A stretch of DNA of 57,654 nt, taken from contig CACYTF010000032.1 of the NCBI GenBank assembly GCA_902777335.1, positions 1-57,654 on the forward strand. Reading direction: 5' to 3'. This document shows positions 8,827 through 17,847 of the stretch, piece by piece. Every line of letters starts with the position of its first letter. Position 1 is the first letter of the stretch. The stretch is from an uncultured Eubacteriales bacterium. GTDB lineage: Bacteria; Bacillota; Clostridia; Christensenellales; Aristaeellaceae. The notes below the pieces were generated by a model. That model saw only the letters and a program-made list of their open reading frames with translations. It was not told where the DNA came from and ran no database searches. Both the position numbers and the translations under genes were made by a program.

Positions 8827-10578
8827 ATGAGCAGAATCATCGGCATCGATCTGGGTACCACCAACAGCTGCGTTTCCATCGTGGAGGGCGGGCACCCGGT
8901 GATCATACAGAACGACAAGGGCGAGCGGGCCACGCCCAGCGTGGTGGCGTTCAACGACAGGGGCGACGTGCTGGTGGGCAGCGCCGCCAAGCGGCAGCAG
9001 GCCGTAAACCCCGACCGCACCGTCAGCTCCGTCAAGCGTCAGATGGGCACGGACTGGAGCGTCAGGATCGGCGGCAAGGCGTGGACGGCCCAGGAGATCA
9101 GCGCCATGATACTGCGCAAGCTGCGCCAAGACGCCGAGGCCTACCTGGGCGAGCCGGTGACCGACGCGGTGATCACCGTGCCGGCCTACTTCAACGACAT
9201 ACAGCGGCAGGCCACCAAGGACGCGGGCCGCATCGCGGGCCTGAACGTGAAGCGCATCATCAACGAGCCCACCAGCGCGGCGCTGGCCTACGGCCTGAAC
9301 AACGGCATGCCCCAGAAGATCATGGTGTACGACCTGGGCGGCGGCACCTTCGACGTGTCCATCATCGAGATCGGCGAGGGCGTGATCGAGGTGCTGGCCA
9401 CCTCCGGCGACAACCACCTGGGCGGCGACGACTTCGACGCCCGCGTGGCCGATTACCTGATGGACGAATTCAAGCGGGAGCAGCGCGTCGACCTGCGCCG
9501 GGACCCCGCCGCCTGCGGCCGGGTGCGCGAGGCGGCCGAGCAGGCCAAGAAGGAGCTGTCGGGCACGGACACCGCCCACATCTCCCTCCCCTTCCTGGCC
9601 CAGCGGGACGGCATGCCCGTGCACATGGAGGCCACGCTGACCCGCGCGAAGTTCGACCAGCTGACCGCCGACCTGGTGGAGCGCACAGCGGGGCCGGTAC
9701 GCAGCGCGCTGCAGGACGCCGGGCTGTCTCCCGCCCAGCTGGGCAGGGTGCTGCTGGTGGGCGGCTCCACCCGCATCCCCGCCGTGCAGGCGAAGGTGCG
9801 CCAGCTGACCGGACAGGAGCCGTCGAAGAACATCAACCCCGACGAGTGCGTGGCGCAGGGCGCGGCGGTGCAGGGCGACATCCTCCAGGGTTCCCATGAG
9901 CTGGCCGCAAAGGGCGATATACTGCTGCTGGACGTCACCCCGCTGAGCCTTTCCATAGAGACGGTCGGCGGCGTGGCCACGCGGCTGGTGGAGCGCAACT
10001 CCCGCCTGCCCATCCACCACAGCCAGATCTTCTCCACCACCGCGCCGTTCCAGCGGGCCGTGGACATCCACGTGCTCCAGGGCGAGCGTCCGATGGCCCG
10101 GGACAACAAGAGCATCGGCCGGTTCAGGCTGACGGGCATCGAGCGGGCCATGGCCGGCGTGCCGCAGATCGAGGTGACCTTCGATATCGACGCCAACGGC
10201 ATACTCACCGTGTCCGCCCGGGATCAGAAGACCGGCAAGGCCCAGTCCATCACCATCACCACCAACGACCGGATGAGCGAGGACGAAATCCAAAAGGCCA
10301 TCCGCGACGCCGAGATGTACGCCGGCGCGGACAGCCTGTACAAGGACAGCATGACCGCCGTCAGCGAGGCCCGCCAGCTGATCGCGAAGGCGGAGGCCGC
10401 GCTGAAGGAGAAGGGAAAGGCCGCGGAGAAGGCCGACAGGAAGCAGGTGAAGGCGGACGTCGCCGCGCTGAGTCGGCTGCTGTTCAGGTGCAAGCCCGAG
10501 AAGATGAACGAACAGGACGTGGCCGCCCTTAAGGACGCCATGGCGAAGCTGCAAGCGTCGGCGGACAGGCTGCAATAA
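8827..10578 (+). CDS. dnaK: Hsp70 chaperone (DnaK type, short C-terminus)
   Basis: A 583-residue Hsp70, somewhat shorter than typical DnaK (about 610-640). The ATPase domain is canonical: [62 protein letters not shown] and [12 protein letters not shown]. The substrate-binding domain ([29 protein letters not shown]) is present, and the C-terminal lid is shortened and Ala/Lys-rich. It binds exposed hydrophobic peptides in an ATP-driven cycle. It is not beside grpE, dnaJ or hrcA and has no visible CIRCE element upstream. It could therefore be either the main DnaK displaced from its usual operon or a paralogue. Followed 40 bp later by an Smr-domain gene. Confidence 0.92.
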   Translation: MSRIIGIDLGTTNSCVSIVEGGHPVIIQNDKGERATPSVVAFNDRGDVLVGSAAKRQQAVNPDRTVSSVKRQMGTDWSVRIGGKAWTAQEISAMILRKLRQDAEAYLGEPVTDAVITVPAYFNDIQRQATKDAGRIAGLNVKRIINEPTSAALAYGLNNGMPQKIMVYDLGGGTFDVSIIEIGEGVIEVLATSGDNHLGGDDFDARVADYLMDEFKREQRVDLRRDPAACGRVREAAEQAKKELSGTDTAHISLPFLAQRDGMPVHMEATLTRAKFDQLTADLVERTAGPVRSALQDAGLSPAQLGRVLLVGGSTRIPAVQAKVRQLTGQEPSKNINPDECVAQGAAVQGDILQGSHELAAKGDILLLDVTPLSLSIETVGGVATRLVERNSRLPIHHSQIFSTTAPFQRAVDIHVLQGERPMARDNKSIGRFRLTGIERAMAGVPQIEVTFDIDANGILTVSARDQKTGKAQSITITTNDRMSEDEIQKAIRDAEMYAGADSLYKDSMTAVSEARQLIAKAEAALKEKGKAAEKADRKQVKADVAALSRLLFRCKPEKMNEQDVAALKDAMAKLQASADRLQ

Positions 10579-10618
10579 TACCCGGCTATACACCCAGAGA
10601 AACGGATGTGAGACACCC

Positions 10619-10867
10619 ATGAACGACCCGTTCGTAACCATCGACCTGCACGGCATGATGCAGGCCCAGGCCATGAAGACCATCGACCGGGCGCTGAGAG
10701 ACGCCGGGCCGATGGTCTATCAGATTCGCCTGATCCACGGCTACCACCGGGGCACCAATCTGCGGGGCATGATCCAGGACGAGTACCGCTGGCACGAGAA
10801 GGTGCTGCGCATCATGCCCGGCGACAACCCCGGCATCACGGTGCTGGTGCTGCGGGAGCTGTATTAG
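10619..10867 (+). CDS. Stand-alone Smr-domain protein
   Basis: An 82-residue protein consisting only of a small MutS-related (Smr) domain. It begins with the TIDLHGMMQAQAM motif (DLHG) and continues with IRLIHGYHRGTNLRGMI, the loop that in family members reads HGxGxGxLR. Smr domains are DNA/RNA nicking or binding modules found at the end of MutS2 and, in stand-alone form, in ribosome-rescue nucleases. The usual Gly after HG is replaced by Tyr-His. It follows dnaK by 40 bp on the same strand and ends 10 bp from the convergent ATPase fragment. The target is unknown. Confidence 0.82.
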   Translation: MNDPFVTIDLHGMMQAQAMKTIDRALRDAGPMVYQIRLIHGYHRGTNLRGMIQDEYRWHEKVLRIMPGDNPGITVLVLRELY

Positions 10868-10877
10868 TCCATTCTCT

Positions 10878-12329
10878 TTATACCCATTCTTTGTTGAGCC
10901 GGATGTACACGGCCTTCAACATCTGCGCCAGCAGGCTGTAGACCGCCATCAGAATCACCAGCCACAGCCCGAAGGCGGGCGCCATCACCGGCAGGTCGAA
11001 CAGCCCCGCGATGGCGGTAAAGCCGATCAAGAGCGTCGCGAGCACCACCAGCGCCGTCGACAGCGTCAGCTGGGGGGAGGCCCGGTCCTGCAAGAACGGC
11101 AGCTTCGGCGTGCGTATGGTGTGTATGACCACCGTCTGGGAGATCACGCCGAACATGAACCAGCCGCACTGGAAGTACCCGGCCGTCTGGGCGCTGTTGA
11201 ATTTGAAGATGTGCCACATCACCAGGAAGCACAGCACGTCCAGCACGGTGCTGAGCAGGCCGAAGTACACCATGAACTTCTTGATGCCCGGTATGTCCCA
11301 CTTCTTCGGCAGGCGTATATACTCGTCCTCCACGTGGTCAAAGGGCATGCCCAGCTGCGCGAAGTCGTTCAGTATGTTCTGCACCAGTATGTGCAGCGGC
11401 AGCAGCGGCAAAAACGGCAGGAATATGCTGGCGATCAGCACCGAGAACATGTTGCCGAAGTTGCCGCTGACCGACATCTTCAGGTACTTGGACATGTTCG
11501 CGAAGGTCCTGCGCCCCTCGATGACGCCGGCATCCAGCACGTTCAGGTCCTTTTCCAGCAGTATGATGTCCGCGACCTCCTTGGCGATGTCCACCGCGGT
11601 GTCCACCGATATGCCCACGTCCGCCTGCTTCAGCGGCAGGCTGTCGTTGATGCCGTCGCCCATGTAGCCCACGGTGTGGCCGTTGGACTGGAACGCCTTC
11701 ACCACCCGCTGCTTCTGGTACGGCGACAGCTTCGAGAAGATGTGGCACTTCTCGCAGGCGGCCATCAGCGCTTCGTCGTCCATCGCCTCCACCTGCGCGC
11801 CGGTCAGCGTGTAGCCGGTGGGAATGCCCAGGCGGCCGCAGATGTTGACGGCCACGCCCTCGGTGTCGCCGGTGAGCGCCACCGTGCGCACGCCGTTGCG
11901 GTTCAGGGCCGTGATGGCGGACTGGGCCGAGGGCTTGGGCGGGTCCAGAAAGCCCACGAAGCCGATCAGCACCATGTCGCTCTCGTCGTCCACGCCGAAG
12001 GTCTCCACCCCGTGCACGTTGTTCTTCTGGGCCACCGCGATCACGCGGATGCCCTCCAAATTGTTTTCGGTGGCGATCTTCTGGGCGTTCTCGATCAGTG
12101 CCCCGGTGATCGGCTTCACCTGGCCGTCGATCTCGATGTGGCCGCAGATGGACAGTATCTCCTCCACCGCGCCCTTGGTGATCAGCTGGCGCTTGCCCGC
12201 GCCGTCCCGCAGCACCACGCTCATGCGGCGGCGGCTGAAGTCAAAGGGGATCTCGTCCTCGCGCACATAGGCCTCCTTCAGGTACGACAGCCCCTCCTTC
12301 TCCGCGCGGTTGATGATGGCCACGTCCAT
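10878..12329 (-). pseudogene. 5'-truncated Mg2+-importing P-type ATPase (MgtA-like)
   Basis: The 483 residues match the C-terminal half of class IIIB P-type ATPases: FVGFLDPPKP, TVALTGD, YMGDGINDSLPLKQADVGI, then the five or six C-terminal membrane helices. The first half is missing, including the early helices, the actuator TGES and the phosphorylated DKTGT. A few codons before the first ATG still read TGLKNL, as in full-length MgtA, and then homology ends 60 bp from the neighbouring flavoprotein gene. A full MgtA is about 900 residues. Without the aspartate it cannot pump, so I call it a pseudogene truncated by deletion or rearrangement at about 12350. Confidence 0.85.
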
Positions 12330-12391
12330 CAGGTTCTTCAGGCCCGTCCCTTCAGGATGTCCTCATGCCCGCGCATCGCTTTATACCATGA

Positions 12392-13258
12392 TCACAGCGC
12401 GTCGCCGGGCGTCCGGGCGAGGTACTCCAGGATCTGGTGGGCGGCGGCGTTCCCCTCCCCCGCCGCCTTGACGATCTGGTAGGGGCGGCCCGCGCAGTCG
12501 CCCGCGGCGAAGCACCCCTCGATATTGGTGCGCAGCTGCCGGTCGACGGCGATGTGGGGCCCGTCCAATGCCAGCCCCGGCACCAGTGACGCCGGCGATA
12601 TGGCGTTTCTCAGGAAGAACGCGCCGTCCACCGGAATCTCGCGCCCGTCGCTCAGCCGCACCGATTCCACCCGGTCACGGCCCTGCACGGCGGCGATGGG
12701 GCTCTCCAGCCGCTCCACGTTCTCACCGCTCACCGCCAGCTCCCTTTCGGGCGAATACAGGTACACCCGTGCGGCGATGCCGGCCAGGTATTCCACCTCG
12801 TGGGCGTACCGGCTGCCGGCGCAGTACGCGGCGATGGCCTTGCCCCGGTAGAACATGCCGTCGCAGGTGGCGCAGTAGCTGACGCCGCGCCCCAGGTATT
12901 CCGCCTCGCCCGGCACGCCCTTGGCCGATACCACGCCGGTGGCCAGCAACACCGACCGGGCCTCGAAGATCTCGTTCTCGGCCAGCAGCATGAAGCGCTC
13001 GCCCACCTTCGAGACGGTGGTGACCAGCTTATCGACGCTCTCAAGGCCCATCTCCCGGGCATGGTCGCGGAAGCGCGCGTTCAATTCCCGCCCGCCGACG
13101 ATCCCGACGCCCGGATAGTTGGCGATTTTCTCGGCCTTTTCGACCTTCGCGCTCATGTCCGCCGGGCCGAACCACAGAACGCTCTTCTCGCGCATCTTCA
13201 GCGTGATGGCCGCCGACAGGCCCGCCGGCCCCGTGCCAATGATCGCAACGTCAAACAT
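12392..13258 (-). CDS. Thioredoxin reductase-like flavoprotein without canonical NADPH motif
   Basis: A 288-residue FAD-dependent disulfide reductase. The FAD Rossmann motif GTGPAGLSAA is at residues 8-17, the redox pair Cys129-Cys132 is in CATCDG, and the C-terminal FAD motif is GCFAAGDCAG. In ordinary TrxB the segment after CATCDG holds an NADPH-binding GxGxxA/G and an HRRxxxR motif. Here the equivalent reads AIAAYCAGSRYAHEVEYLAG and then VYLYSPERE, with both lost. That resembles the ferredoxin-linked, pyridine-nucleotide-independent reductases described in clostridia. ATG 13258 follows AGAGAGGTG and is preferred to longer frames. It would reduce thioredoxin or a glutaredoxin-like partner in the cytoplasm; the electron donor is inferred. 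Confidence 0.85.
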   Translation of the reverse strand: MFDVAIIGTGPAGLSAAITLKMREKSVLWFGPADMSAKVEKAEKIANYPGVGIVGGRELNARFRDHAREMGLESVDKLVTTVSKVGERFMLLAENEIFEARSVLLATGVVSAKGVPGEAEYLGRGVSYCATCDGMFYRGKAIAAYCAGSRYAHEVEYLAGIAARVYLYSPERELAVSGENVERLESPIAAVQGRDRVESVRLSDGREIPVDGAFFLRNAISPASLVPGLALDGPHIAVDRQLRTNIEGCFAAGDCAGRPYQIVKAAGEGNAAAHQILEYLARTPGDAL

Positions 13259-13287
13259 GTTATTCACCTCTCTGATATTTACTCGCC

Positions 13288-15528
13288 TTACGCCTCCGGC
13301 CCGATCACGATCACCTGGCCAGCCGCATGCGGCAGGCATTCGCCGGTCGCCAGGCGCAGCGTGCCGTCCCGGTCCGCGGCAATCTCCGCCCTTTTGAGCT
13401 TCCCGCCCTTCCACCACAGGCTGACGGTGTAGCCGCCCCGGGCCCTCAGGCCCCGGACCCAGCCGTCCGGCCACTTTTGAGGCAGCGCGGGCAGCAGCCG
13501 CAGAAAGCCCTCGTGGCTCTGCAGCAGCATCTCGGCGATGCCGGACACCAGGCCGAAGTTGCCGTCGATCTGGAAGGGCGGGTGGTTGTCGAACAGGTTG
13601 TCGAGCGTGGATTTCTCCAGCAGCAGGCGCACGTTCTCCCCCGCCCTGTCCCCGTCCAGCAGCCGCGCCCAGAAGTGGATGATCCAGGCCCGGCTCCAGC
13701 CGGTGTGGCCGCCGCCGGAGGCCAGGCGCGCCTCCAACGTGCGCCGCGCGGCGGCCATCTCCTCGGGGTTCGCCGAGGTGATCCGGTTTCCCGGGAACAG
13801 CGCGAACAGGTGGGAGATGTGCCGGTGGCCGGGCTCGGTCTCGGCCTTATTGCCATCCAGCCACTCCAGGACGCGCCCGTCCCCGCCGATCTTCACCGGC
13901 TTCAGACTGCCCATCAGCGCCCGGTAAGCCGACACGTCCTCCCCCAGGCGCTCGCCCGCCTCGATCACGGCGGTGAAGAGCTCCCAGAGGATCTGCTGGT
14001 CCATGGCCGCGTCGTCGCAGAGGCAGCCGGTGGTGCCGTCCGGCAGGCAATAGGTGTTCTCCGGCGACAGCGACGGGCTGACCCGCAGCAGGCCGTCCCT
14101 GACCGCGCAGGCGCTGGCGAAGAACCGCGCGGCCTCCGCCATCACCGGGAACCACCGGCGCAAAAAGGCCACGTCGCCGGTGAAGCGGAAGTGCTCCCAC
14201 AGGTGCAGCGACAGCCAGGCCGCGCCCATCTGCCAGACCATGGACGATACGCAGTTGTCCTGGGGCGCGCAGTCGGCCCACACGTCGGTGTTGTGGTGGG
14301 CCATCCAGCCCTGCGCGCCGTACATCTCCTCAGCCGCGCGCCGCCCGTTGGGCGCCATGCGGCCGATCATATCGAACAGCGGCCCGTGCAGCTCGGAGAG
14401 GTTCGCCGTCTCCGCCGGCCAGTAGTTCATCTGGGCGTTGATGTTGATCGTGTACTTACTGTCCCAGGGCGGGAACCACGCCTCGTTCCAGAGCCCCTGC
14501 AGATTCGCCGGCAGGCTGCCCGGGCGGCTGGAGGCGATCAGCAGGTAGCGCCCGTAGGCGAACATGCCGTTCACCAGGCCCGGGTCCCATTCCCCCGTCC
14601 GCACCCGGCGCACCCGCGCGTCGCATGGCAAATCGTCCAGCGCCGCGTCCGATTCGATGTGCAGTTCGCAGGCGGTCGAAAGGCGCTCTACGTCCTCGAC
14701 GTGCGCCCGCAGCAGCGCGTCGTAGCCGGCGCGCTCCGCCGCGTCCAGCCGCGCCAGCGCCGCGTCCACAAAGCCGTCGCCCTCGCGGAAGTCGGTGGCC
14801 GAGGCCGCCAGCAGCACCGCGCCACCGTCCCCCTCGATCATGTTGCCGGTGGCAGTGCCTCCCAGCGCCCGCAGCGCGCAGCAGAACGCGATGCCGTCGT
14901 CGGCGGTGCGGCCCCGGAGCAGCACGGTGTTCCCGTCCAGCCGCCGGTGCTCCGACACGCAGTCCGCGCGGCGCAGCATGGCCCGCCACGGGCCGCCCGC
15001 CACGCGGACGGCCATCACCCGCGCCGGATAGGATATGAAGCTCTCCCGGGCATAGGCCGCGCCGTCCAGCCGGTACCGGACCCGGTGCACGCCCCGCTCG
15101 ATGTCCAGCGCCCGCCGGTAGTCCCGGACGCCGCCCTCCGGCTCGAACAAACGCATATCCCACCCGGCCAGGTTGTTCAGCAGGTAGGGAATCGCCCGCG
15201 GCCGGTTCGCTGCCTTCAGCTGCAGCACCAGGTCGCACAGGGGCTGGTAGCGCCGCTGCCCCTCGGGCGTGGCGACGAACGCCGCCTCCGCCAGGTCCTC
15301 CGCCTCCGGGACGCGCCCCTCGGCGATCAGCCGGCGCAGCCGGGGCACGGCCTCGCGGGCGTCGGGGTTGATCCGGTCGATCCGCCCGCCGGACCACACC
15401 GCCTCGTCGTTCAGCTGGAACCGGTCCGCCAGCGTGCCGCCGAAGCACATCGCCCCCATGAAGCCGTTGCCCAGCGGCAGCGCCTCGTTCCAGTTGGCCG
15501 CAGGTTTTTCAAACCAAAGCTCGCGCAT
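13288..15528 (-). CDS. GH95-like alpha-L-fucosidase / glycosyl hydrolase
   Basis: A 746-residue enzyme with the start signature of GH95 ([38 protein letters not shown]) followed by the N-terminal beta domain. The (alpha/alpha)6 barrel shows [20 protein letters not shown] and [16 protein letters not shown], then [12 protein letters not shown] and [16 protein letters not shown]-terminal beta domain ends [13 protein letters not shown]. Family members release alpha-1,2-linked fucose or galactose from plant or host glycans. There is no signal peptide, so it probably works on imported sugars. ATG 15528 has GGAGGGG eight bases upstream, better than the longer frame to 15555. It lies 29 bp upstream of the flavoprotein gene on the same strand. 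Confidence 0.9.
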   Translation of the reverse strand: MRELWFEKPAANWNEALPLGNGFMGAMCFGGTLADRFQLNDEAVWSGGRIDRINPDAREAVPRLRRLIAEGRVPEAEDLAEAAFVATPEGQRRYQPLCDLVLQLKAANRPRAIPYLLNNLAGWDMRLFEPEGGVRDYRRALDIERGVHRVRYRLDGAAYARESFISYPARVMAVRVAGGPWRAMLRRADCVSEHRRLDGNTVLLRGRTADDGIAFCCALRALGGTATGNMIEGDGGAVLLAASATDFREGDGFVDAALARLDAAERAGYDALLRAHVEDVERLSTACELHIESDAALDDLPCDARVRRVRTGEWDPGLVNGMFAYGRYLLIASSRPGSLPANLQGLWNEAWFPPWDSKYTININAQMNYWPAETANLSELHGPLFDMIGRMAPNGRRAAEEMYGAQGWMAHHNTDVWADCAPQDNCVSSMVWQMGAAWLSLHLWEHFRFTGDVAFLRRWFPVMAEAARFFASACAVRDGLLRVSPSLSPENTYCLPDGTTGCLCDDAAMDQQILWELFTAVIEAGERLGEDVSAYRALMGSLKPVKIGGDGRVLEWLDGNKAETEPGHRHISHLFALFPGNRITSANPEEMAAARRTLEARLASGGGHTGWSRAWIIHFWARLLDGDRAGENVRLLLEKSTLDNLFDNHPPFQIDGNFGLVSGIAEMLLQSHEGFLRLLPALPQKWPDGWVRGLRARGGYTVSLWWKGGKLKRAEIAADRDGTLRLATGECLPHAAGQVIVIGPEA

Positions 15529-15566
15529 AGCATGCCCCTCCGCAATCCGGCACATTCTGTCACTTC

Positions 15567-15595
15567 ATTATAGCAGATTTCCATCGCCGGAACAA
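15567..15595 (-). promoter_or_regulatory. Probable promoter for the GH95 gene
   Basis: On the minus strand TTGTTC (15595-15590), 17-bp spacer, TATAAT (15572-15567), about 40 bp before the GH95 start. The -10 is perfect and the -35 is moderate. Confidence 0.5.
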
Positions 15596-15611
15596 GAGCG
15601 CGGGCGGATAG

Positions 15612-15642
15612 ATGACAGTGAGAACCGTCCCCACTGTCATAT
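15612..15642. repeat. Family-A palindromic repeat (single hairpin)
   Basis: TGACAGTG..CACTGTCA arms enclose the core GAACCGTCCCC, the reverse complement of the GGGGACGGTTC core seen at 1560, 22260, 32285 and 34843. It lies in the divergent gap between the GH95 gene and the secreted hydrolase gene. Confidence 0.65.
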
Positions 15643-15679
15643 AATTGTCAAGCTATAACCGGCTATCGATATTAACTAT

Positions 15680-15708
15680 TTGACTGGGCCACGGATGAAT
15701 GATACCTT
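15680..15708 (+). promoter_or_regulatory. Possible promoter for the secreted hydrolase
   Basis: TTGACT (15680-15685), 17-bp spacer, TACCTT (15703-15708) preceded by TGA as an extended -10. It lies 39 bp ahead of ATG 15748. Confidence 0.45.
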
Positions 15709-15747
15709 ATTGGATGAGGAATCCAAATCTGAAGGGAGCGAAACCAC

Positions 15748-16707
15748 ATGAAGAAACTGCTGTGTTCCTTGATCTCATTGCTCATTGTCCTCACGATGAT
15801 TACCGCGTTTGCGGAGCCCGCCGTCGTCGTACCCCTCTCGGACGCCATAGAATACTCCTACGACGAGTTCCCGCTGGAGCGCGAGGGAATCGCCCTTCAC
15901 CTGGACCGCATTGCCGTGGCGGGCACCGCTCCGGAGCGCAATATTCTCCTCGTCCATGGCCTGACCTACTCCTCCCACGAATTCGACATCAACTATGAGG
16001 ATTACAGCCTTGTCCGGCTCCTGGCGCGGGCCGGCTACGCCGTATGGCGCGTGGATGTGGCCGGATATGGCCGTTCCGGGGCCGTGGAGGATGGCTTCAC
16101 CCCCAATTCCGATTATGCCGGCGAGGACATCAACGCCGCCGTGGAATTGATCATCTCGGAAACCGGCATCGACAAGATCGACATACTGGGCTGGAGCTGG
16201 GGCACGGTGACCTCCAGCCGCTTCGCGGTAAAGTACCCCGAGCATCTGAATAAACTGGTGCTCTACGCGCCCATCCTGAGCGGACTGGGGGCGTTCGAAG
16301 TGACTGAAGAATTCCACTACAATACCTGGGAGCACGCCGCCGATGATTTCCAGCTCGACGCGGATGGCCATTACGACCTGACCATCACCGATCCCGTGGT
16401 GATCGAGCTGTACTGCTCCAGCTGCTGGCACTATGACCGGGATTACAGCCCCAACGGAGGACGCCGCGATCTGCTCGTGGACCCCTCGGAGAAGCTGATT
16501 GATCTGCCCGGCATCCAGGCGCAGACGCTGGTGATCTGCGGCGACAAGGACCCCTATCTGAATTATGATCTCGTCAATTCGGTGCTGGACGATCTGCCGG
16601 AGGGCTCAGAGCTTGTGGTCATCCCCGGCGCATCCCACGCGCTGATGATCGAAGCGCCGTTCTATCATGACTTCCAGGACAACGTGCTTTCGTTCCTGGA
16701 AAAATAG
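15748..16707 (+). CDS. Secreted alpha/beta-hydrolase (esterase/lipase-like)
   Basis: A 319-residue protein with a Sec signal peptide (MKKLLCSLISLLIVLTMITA, probable cut after AFA) followed by an alpha/beta-hydrolase fold. The oxyanion region is LLVHGLTYSSHEF. The nucleophile elbow is GWSWG, with Ser at its centre. The acid is Asp in CGDKDPYLNY and the catalytic His is in PGASHALMIEA. Expected role: extracellular or cell-wall-side hydrolysis of an ester or similar bond, substrate unknown. No lipobox is seen. A ribosome site GGGAGCGAA precedes the ATG. A strong stem with a T-run ends the transcript. Confidence 0.88.
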   Translation: MKKLLCSLISLLIVLTMITAFAEPAVVVPLSDAIEYSYDEFPLEREGIALHLDRIAVAGTAPERNILLVHGLTYSSHEFDINYEDYSLVRLLARAGYAVWRVDVAGYGRSGAVEDGFTPNSDYAGEDINAAVELIISETGIDKIDILGWSWGTVTSSRFAVKYPEHLNKLVLYAPILSGLGAFEVTEEFHYNTWEHAADDFQLDADGHYDLTITDPVVIELYCSSCWHYDRDYSPNGGRRDLLVDPSEKLIDLPGIQAQTLVICGDKDPYLNYDLVNSVLDDLPEGSELVVIPGASHALMIEAPFYHDFQDNVLSFLEK

Positions 16708-16750
16708 TCACACTTTCCCGGAGGAATTCTCTTCTTCCCAAAAATGAACC

Positions 16751-16830
16751 CCTCCCCGGGTGACAGGCTCCTCTGTTGTGGACGAATACCACACTGAGAG
16801 AACAGGCTGACATCCGGGGAGGCGTTTTTT
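16751..16830 (+). terminator. Long rod-like terminator hairpin
   Basis: CCTCCCCGG (16751-16759) pairs with CCGGGGAGG (16814-16822), followed by CGTTTTTT. The 54-base interior folds further: GTGG/CCAC around a seven-base loop, and CTC-TC with GAGAG. It terminates the hydrolase gene, and the elaborate interior leaves room for a small structured RNA. Confidence 0.7.
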
Positions 16831-17056
16831 GGCACTCGTCCCGCACGATACGATGCGTTGTACCGGGCGGGCGGTGCGACGCGGCCTCTGCAGGTTTGTT
16901 TTTCATTCCTGTAGCGCGGTTTCCTTCTGCCGATCCCCCAGACGGACGCGCCTTTCCGCCGAGAAATCGTCAGTGATTGACCGTAAGCGTCAAAAACAAC
17001 TACGTCTGTGCTAAAACAATCTCTTGTGATAAGCTAACCTTCTATGAATAGAGATA
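16831..17056. other. Gap without recognisable genes
   Basis: About 225 bp between the terminator and the IS66-associated inverted repeat. Short reading frames occur on the plus strand but show no ribosome site, composition or homology that I recognise. Confidence 0.5.
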
Positions 17057-17099
17057 GTTTAGTTTTTTCGACACAGGATTTGTCACGAAAAAACTAAAC
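17057..17099. repeat. Perfect 14-bp inverted repeat just upstream of the IS66 remnant
   Basis: Arms GTTTAGTTTTTTCG (17057-17070) and CGAAAAAACTAAAC (17086-17099) are exact reverse complements around a 15-base loop. It sits 26 bp before the tnpA-like start. It could be a hairpin protecting the element from read-through or a leftover of the element's end. The AT richness contrasts with its surroundings. Confidence 0.75.
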
Positions 17100-17125
17100 A
17101 AAACCAAATCAGGGAGGAAGCTATC

Positions 17126-17278
17126 ATGGATGGAAAGACCGTCGAGATCAGATATCAGCAATGGGTACAGGTCATCCAGGGCTGGAGCAACAGCGGCCTG
17201 TCCAAGCGTGATTACTGTCAGCAGAATGGAATCGACGAAAAGAAGCTGTATTCATGGTACTTGCTGAGCTTAAGGTAG
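17126..17278 (+). pseudogene. IS66 TnpA-like fragment
   Basis: A 50-codon frame, MDGKTVEIRYQQWVQVIQGW then SGLSKRDYCQQNGIDEKKLY, ending YSWYLLSLR and stop. The helix-turn-helix pattern (W..vI..w..SGls..e%C...gI....fY.W) is that of the IS66 accessory protein TnpA. Complete TnpA proteins are roughly twice as long, so the frame has lost its 3' half in a deletion that fused it to the start of tnpB. AGGGAGGAAG gives it a good ribosome site. Confidence 0.8.
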
Positions 17279-17601
17279 ACAACATCTACATCGTTTGCGG
17301 CTACACCGATATGCGGAAATCCATCGCAGGATTGTCGGCAATCATTATCCAACAGTTCCAGATGCGTCCCGATGAACACAGCATGTTTCTTTTCTGTGGG
17401 AAACGGGCAGATCGGATGAAGGCGCTTATCTGGGAAGGCGACGGTTTTCTCATGCTGTATAAGGTTCTTATTGGTTTTCGCTACCAATGGCCGCGTGACG
17501 CGAAGGAAGTGCTGACGCTCACCTCGCCGCAATACCACCGTCTATTGGAGGGACTGGCAATCGGGCAAAAACGCTTTCCGCTGCCAAAGGATGTAGTGTA
17601 A
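17254..17601 (+). CDS. IS66 TnpB-like protein
   Basis: A 115-residue protein with the hallmark of IS66 Orf2/TnpB: VDNIYIVCGYTDMRKSIAGL, then HSMFLFCGKRADRMKALIWE, GDGFLMLYKVL and FRYQWPRDAKEVLTLTSPQY. In intact IS66 elements TnpB is needed with TnpA and the DDE transposase TnpC. This copy is full length, but its first codons overlap the truncated tnpA and it has no functional tnpC behind it, so the element is immobile on its own. Its role outside transposition is unknown. Confidence 0.88.
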   Translation: MVLAELKVDNIYIVCGYTDMRKSIAGLSAIIIQQFQMRPDEHSMFLFCGKRADRMKALIWEGDGFLMLYKVLIGFRYQWPRDAKEVLTLTSPQYHRLLEGLAIGQKRFPLPKDVV

Positions 17602-17632
17602 AGTCCTTGAAAAATCGTAATTTTCCAAAAGG

Positions 17633-17757
17633 ATCCCTGCCTCCGCACCTCAAACGGAAGAACCTGCAACAGAGGAAGTTACCGGTTACAAGCGGAAGAA
17701 GAAACGCACACAGGAAGAGATCATCGCCAACCTGCCCGTGGTTGTACATGAGATAAA
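17633..17757 (+). pseudogene. IS66 TnpC transposase fragment
   Basis: A short frame reads TEEPATEEVTGYKRKKKRTQ and then EEIIANLPVVVHEI, matching the linker of IS66 TnpC just before its zinc-finger region (typically ...RKKR..eellaaLPveevvHEL). Both the N-terminal coiled part and the whole DDE catalytic domain are gone. The sequence runs straight into the promoter of the phosphodiesterase gene. Confidence 0.72.
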
Positions 17758-17777
17758 TGATGTAGTCGCGCGACAGA

Positions 17778-17806
17778 TTGCCCCGCGCCGCGGGCTGTGG
17801 TATAAT
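17778..17806 (+). promoter_or_regulatory. Promoter for the phosphodiesterase gene
   Basis: TTGCCC (17778-17783), 17-bp spacer ending TGG (extended -10), TATAAT (17801-17806), 41 bp before ATG 17848. It abuts the IS66 TnpC remnant. Confidence 0.65.
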
Positions 17807-17847
17807 AAAAAGTGCCGGTACGGCGGCTGAACATGGAGGAAAACGCT

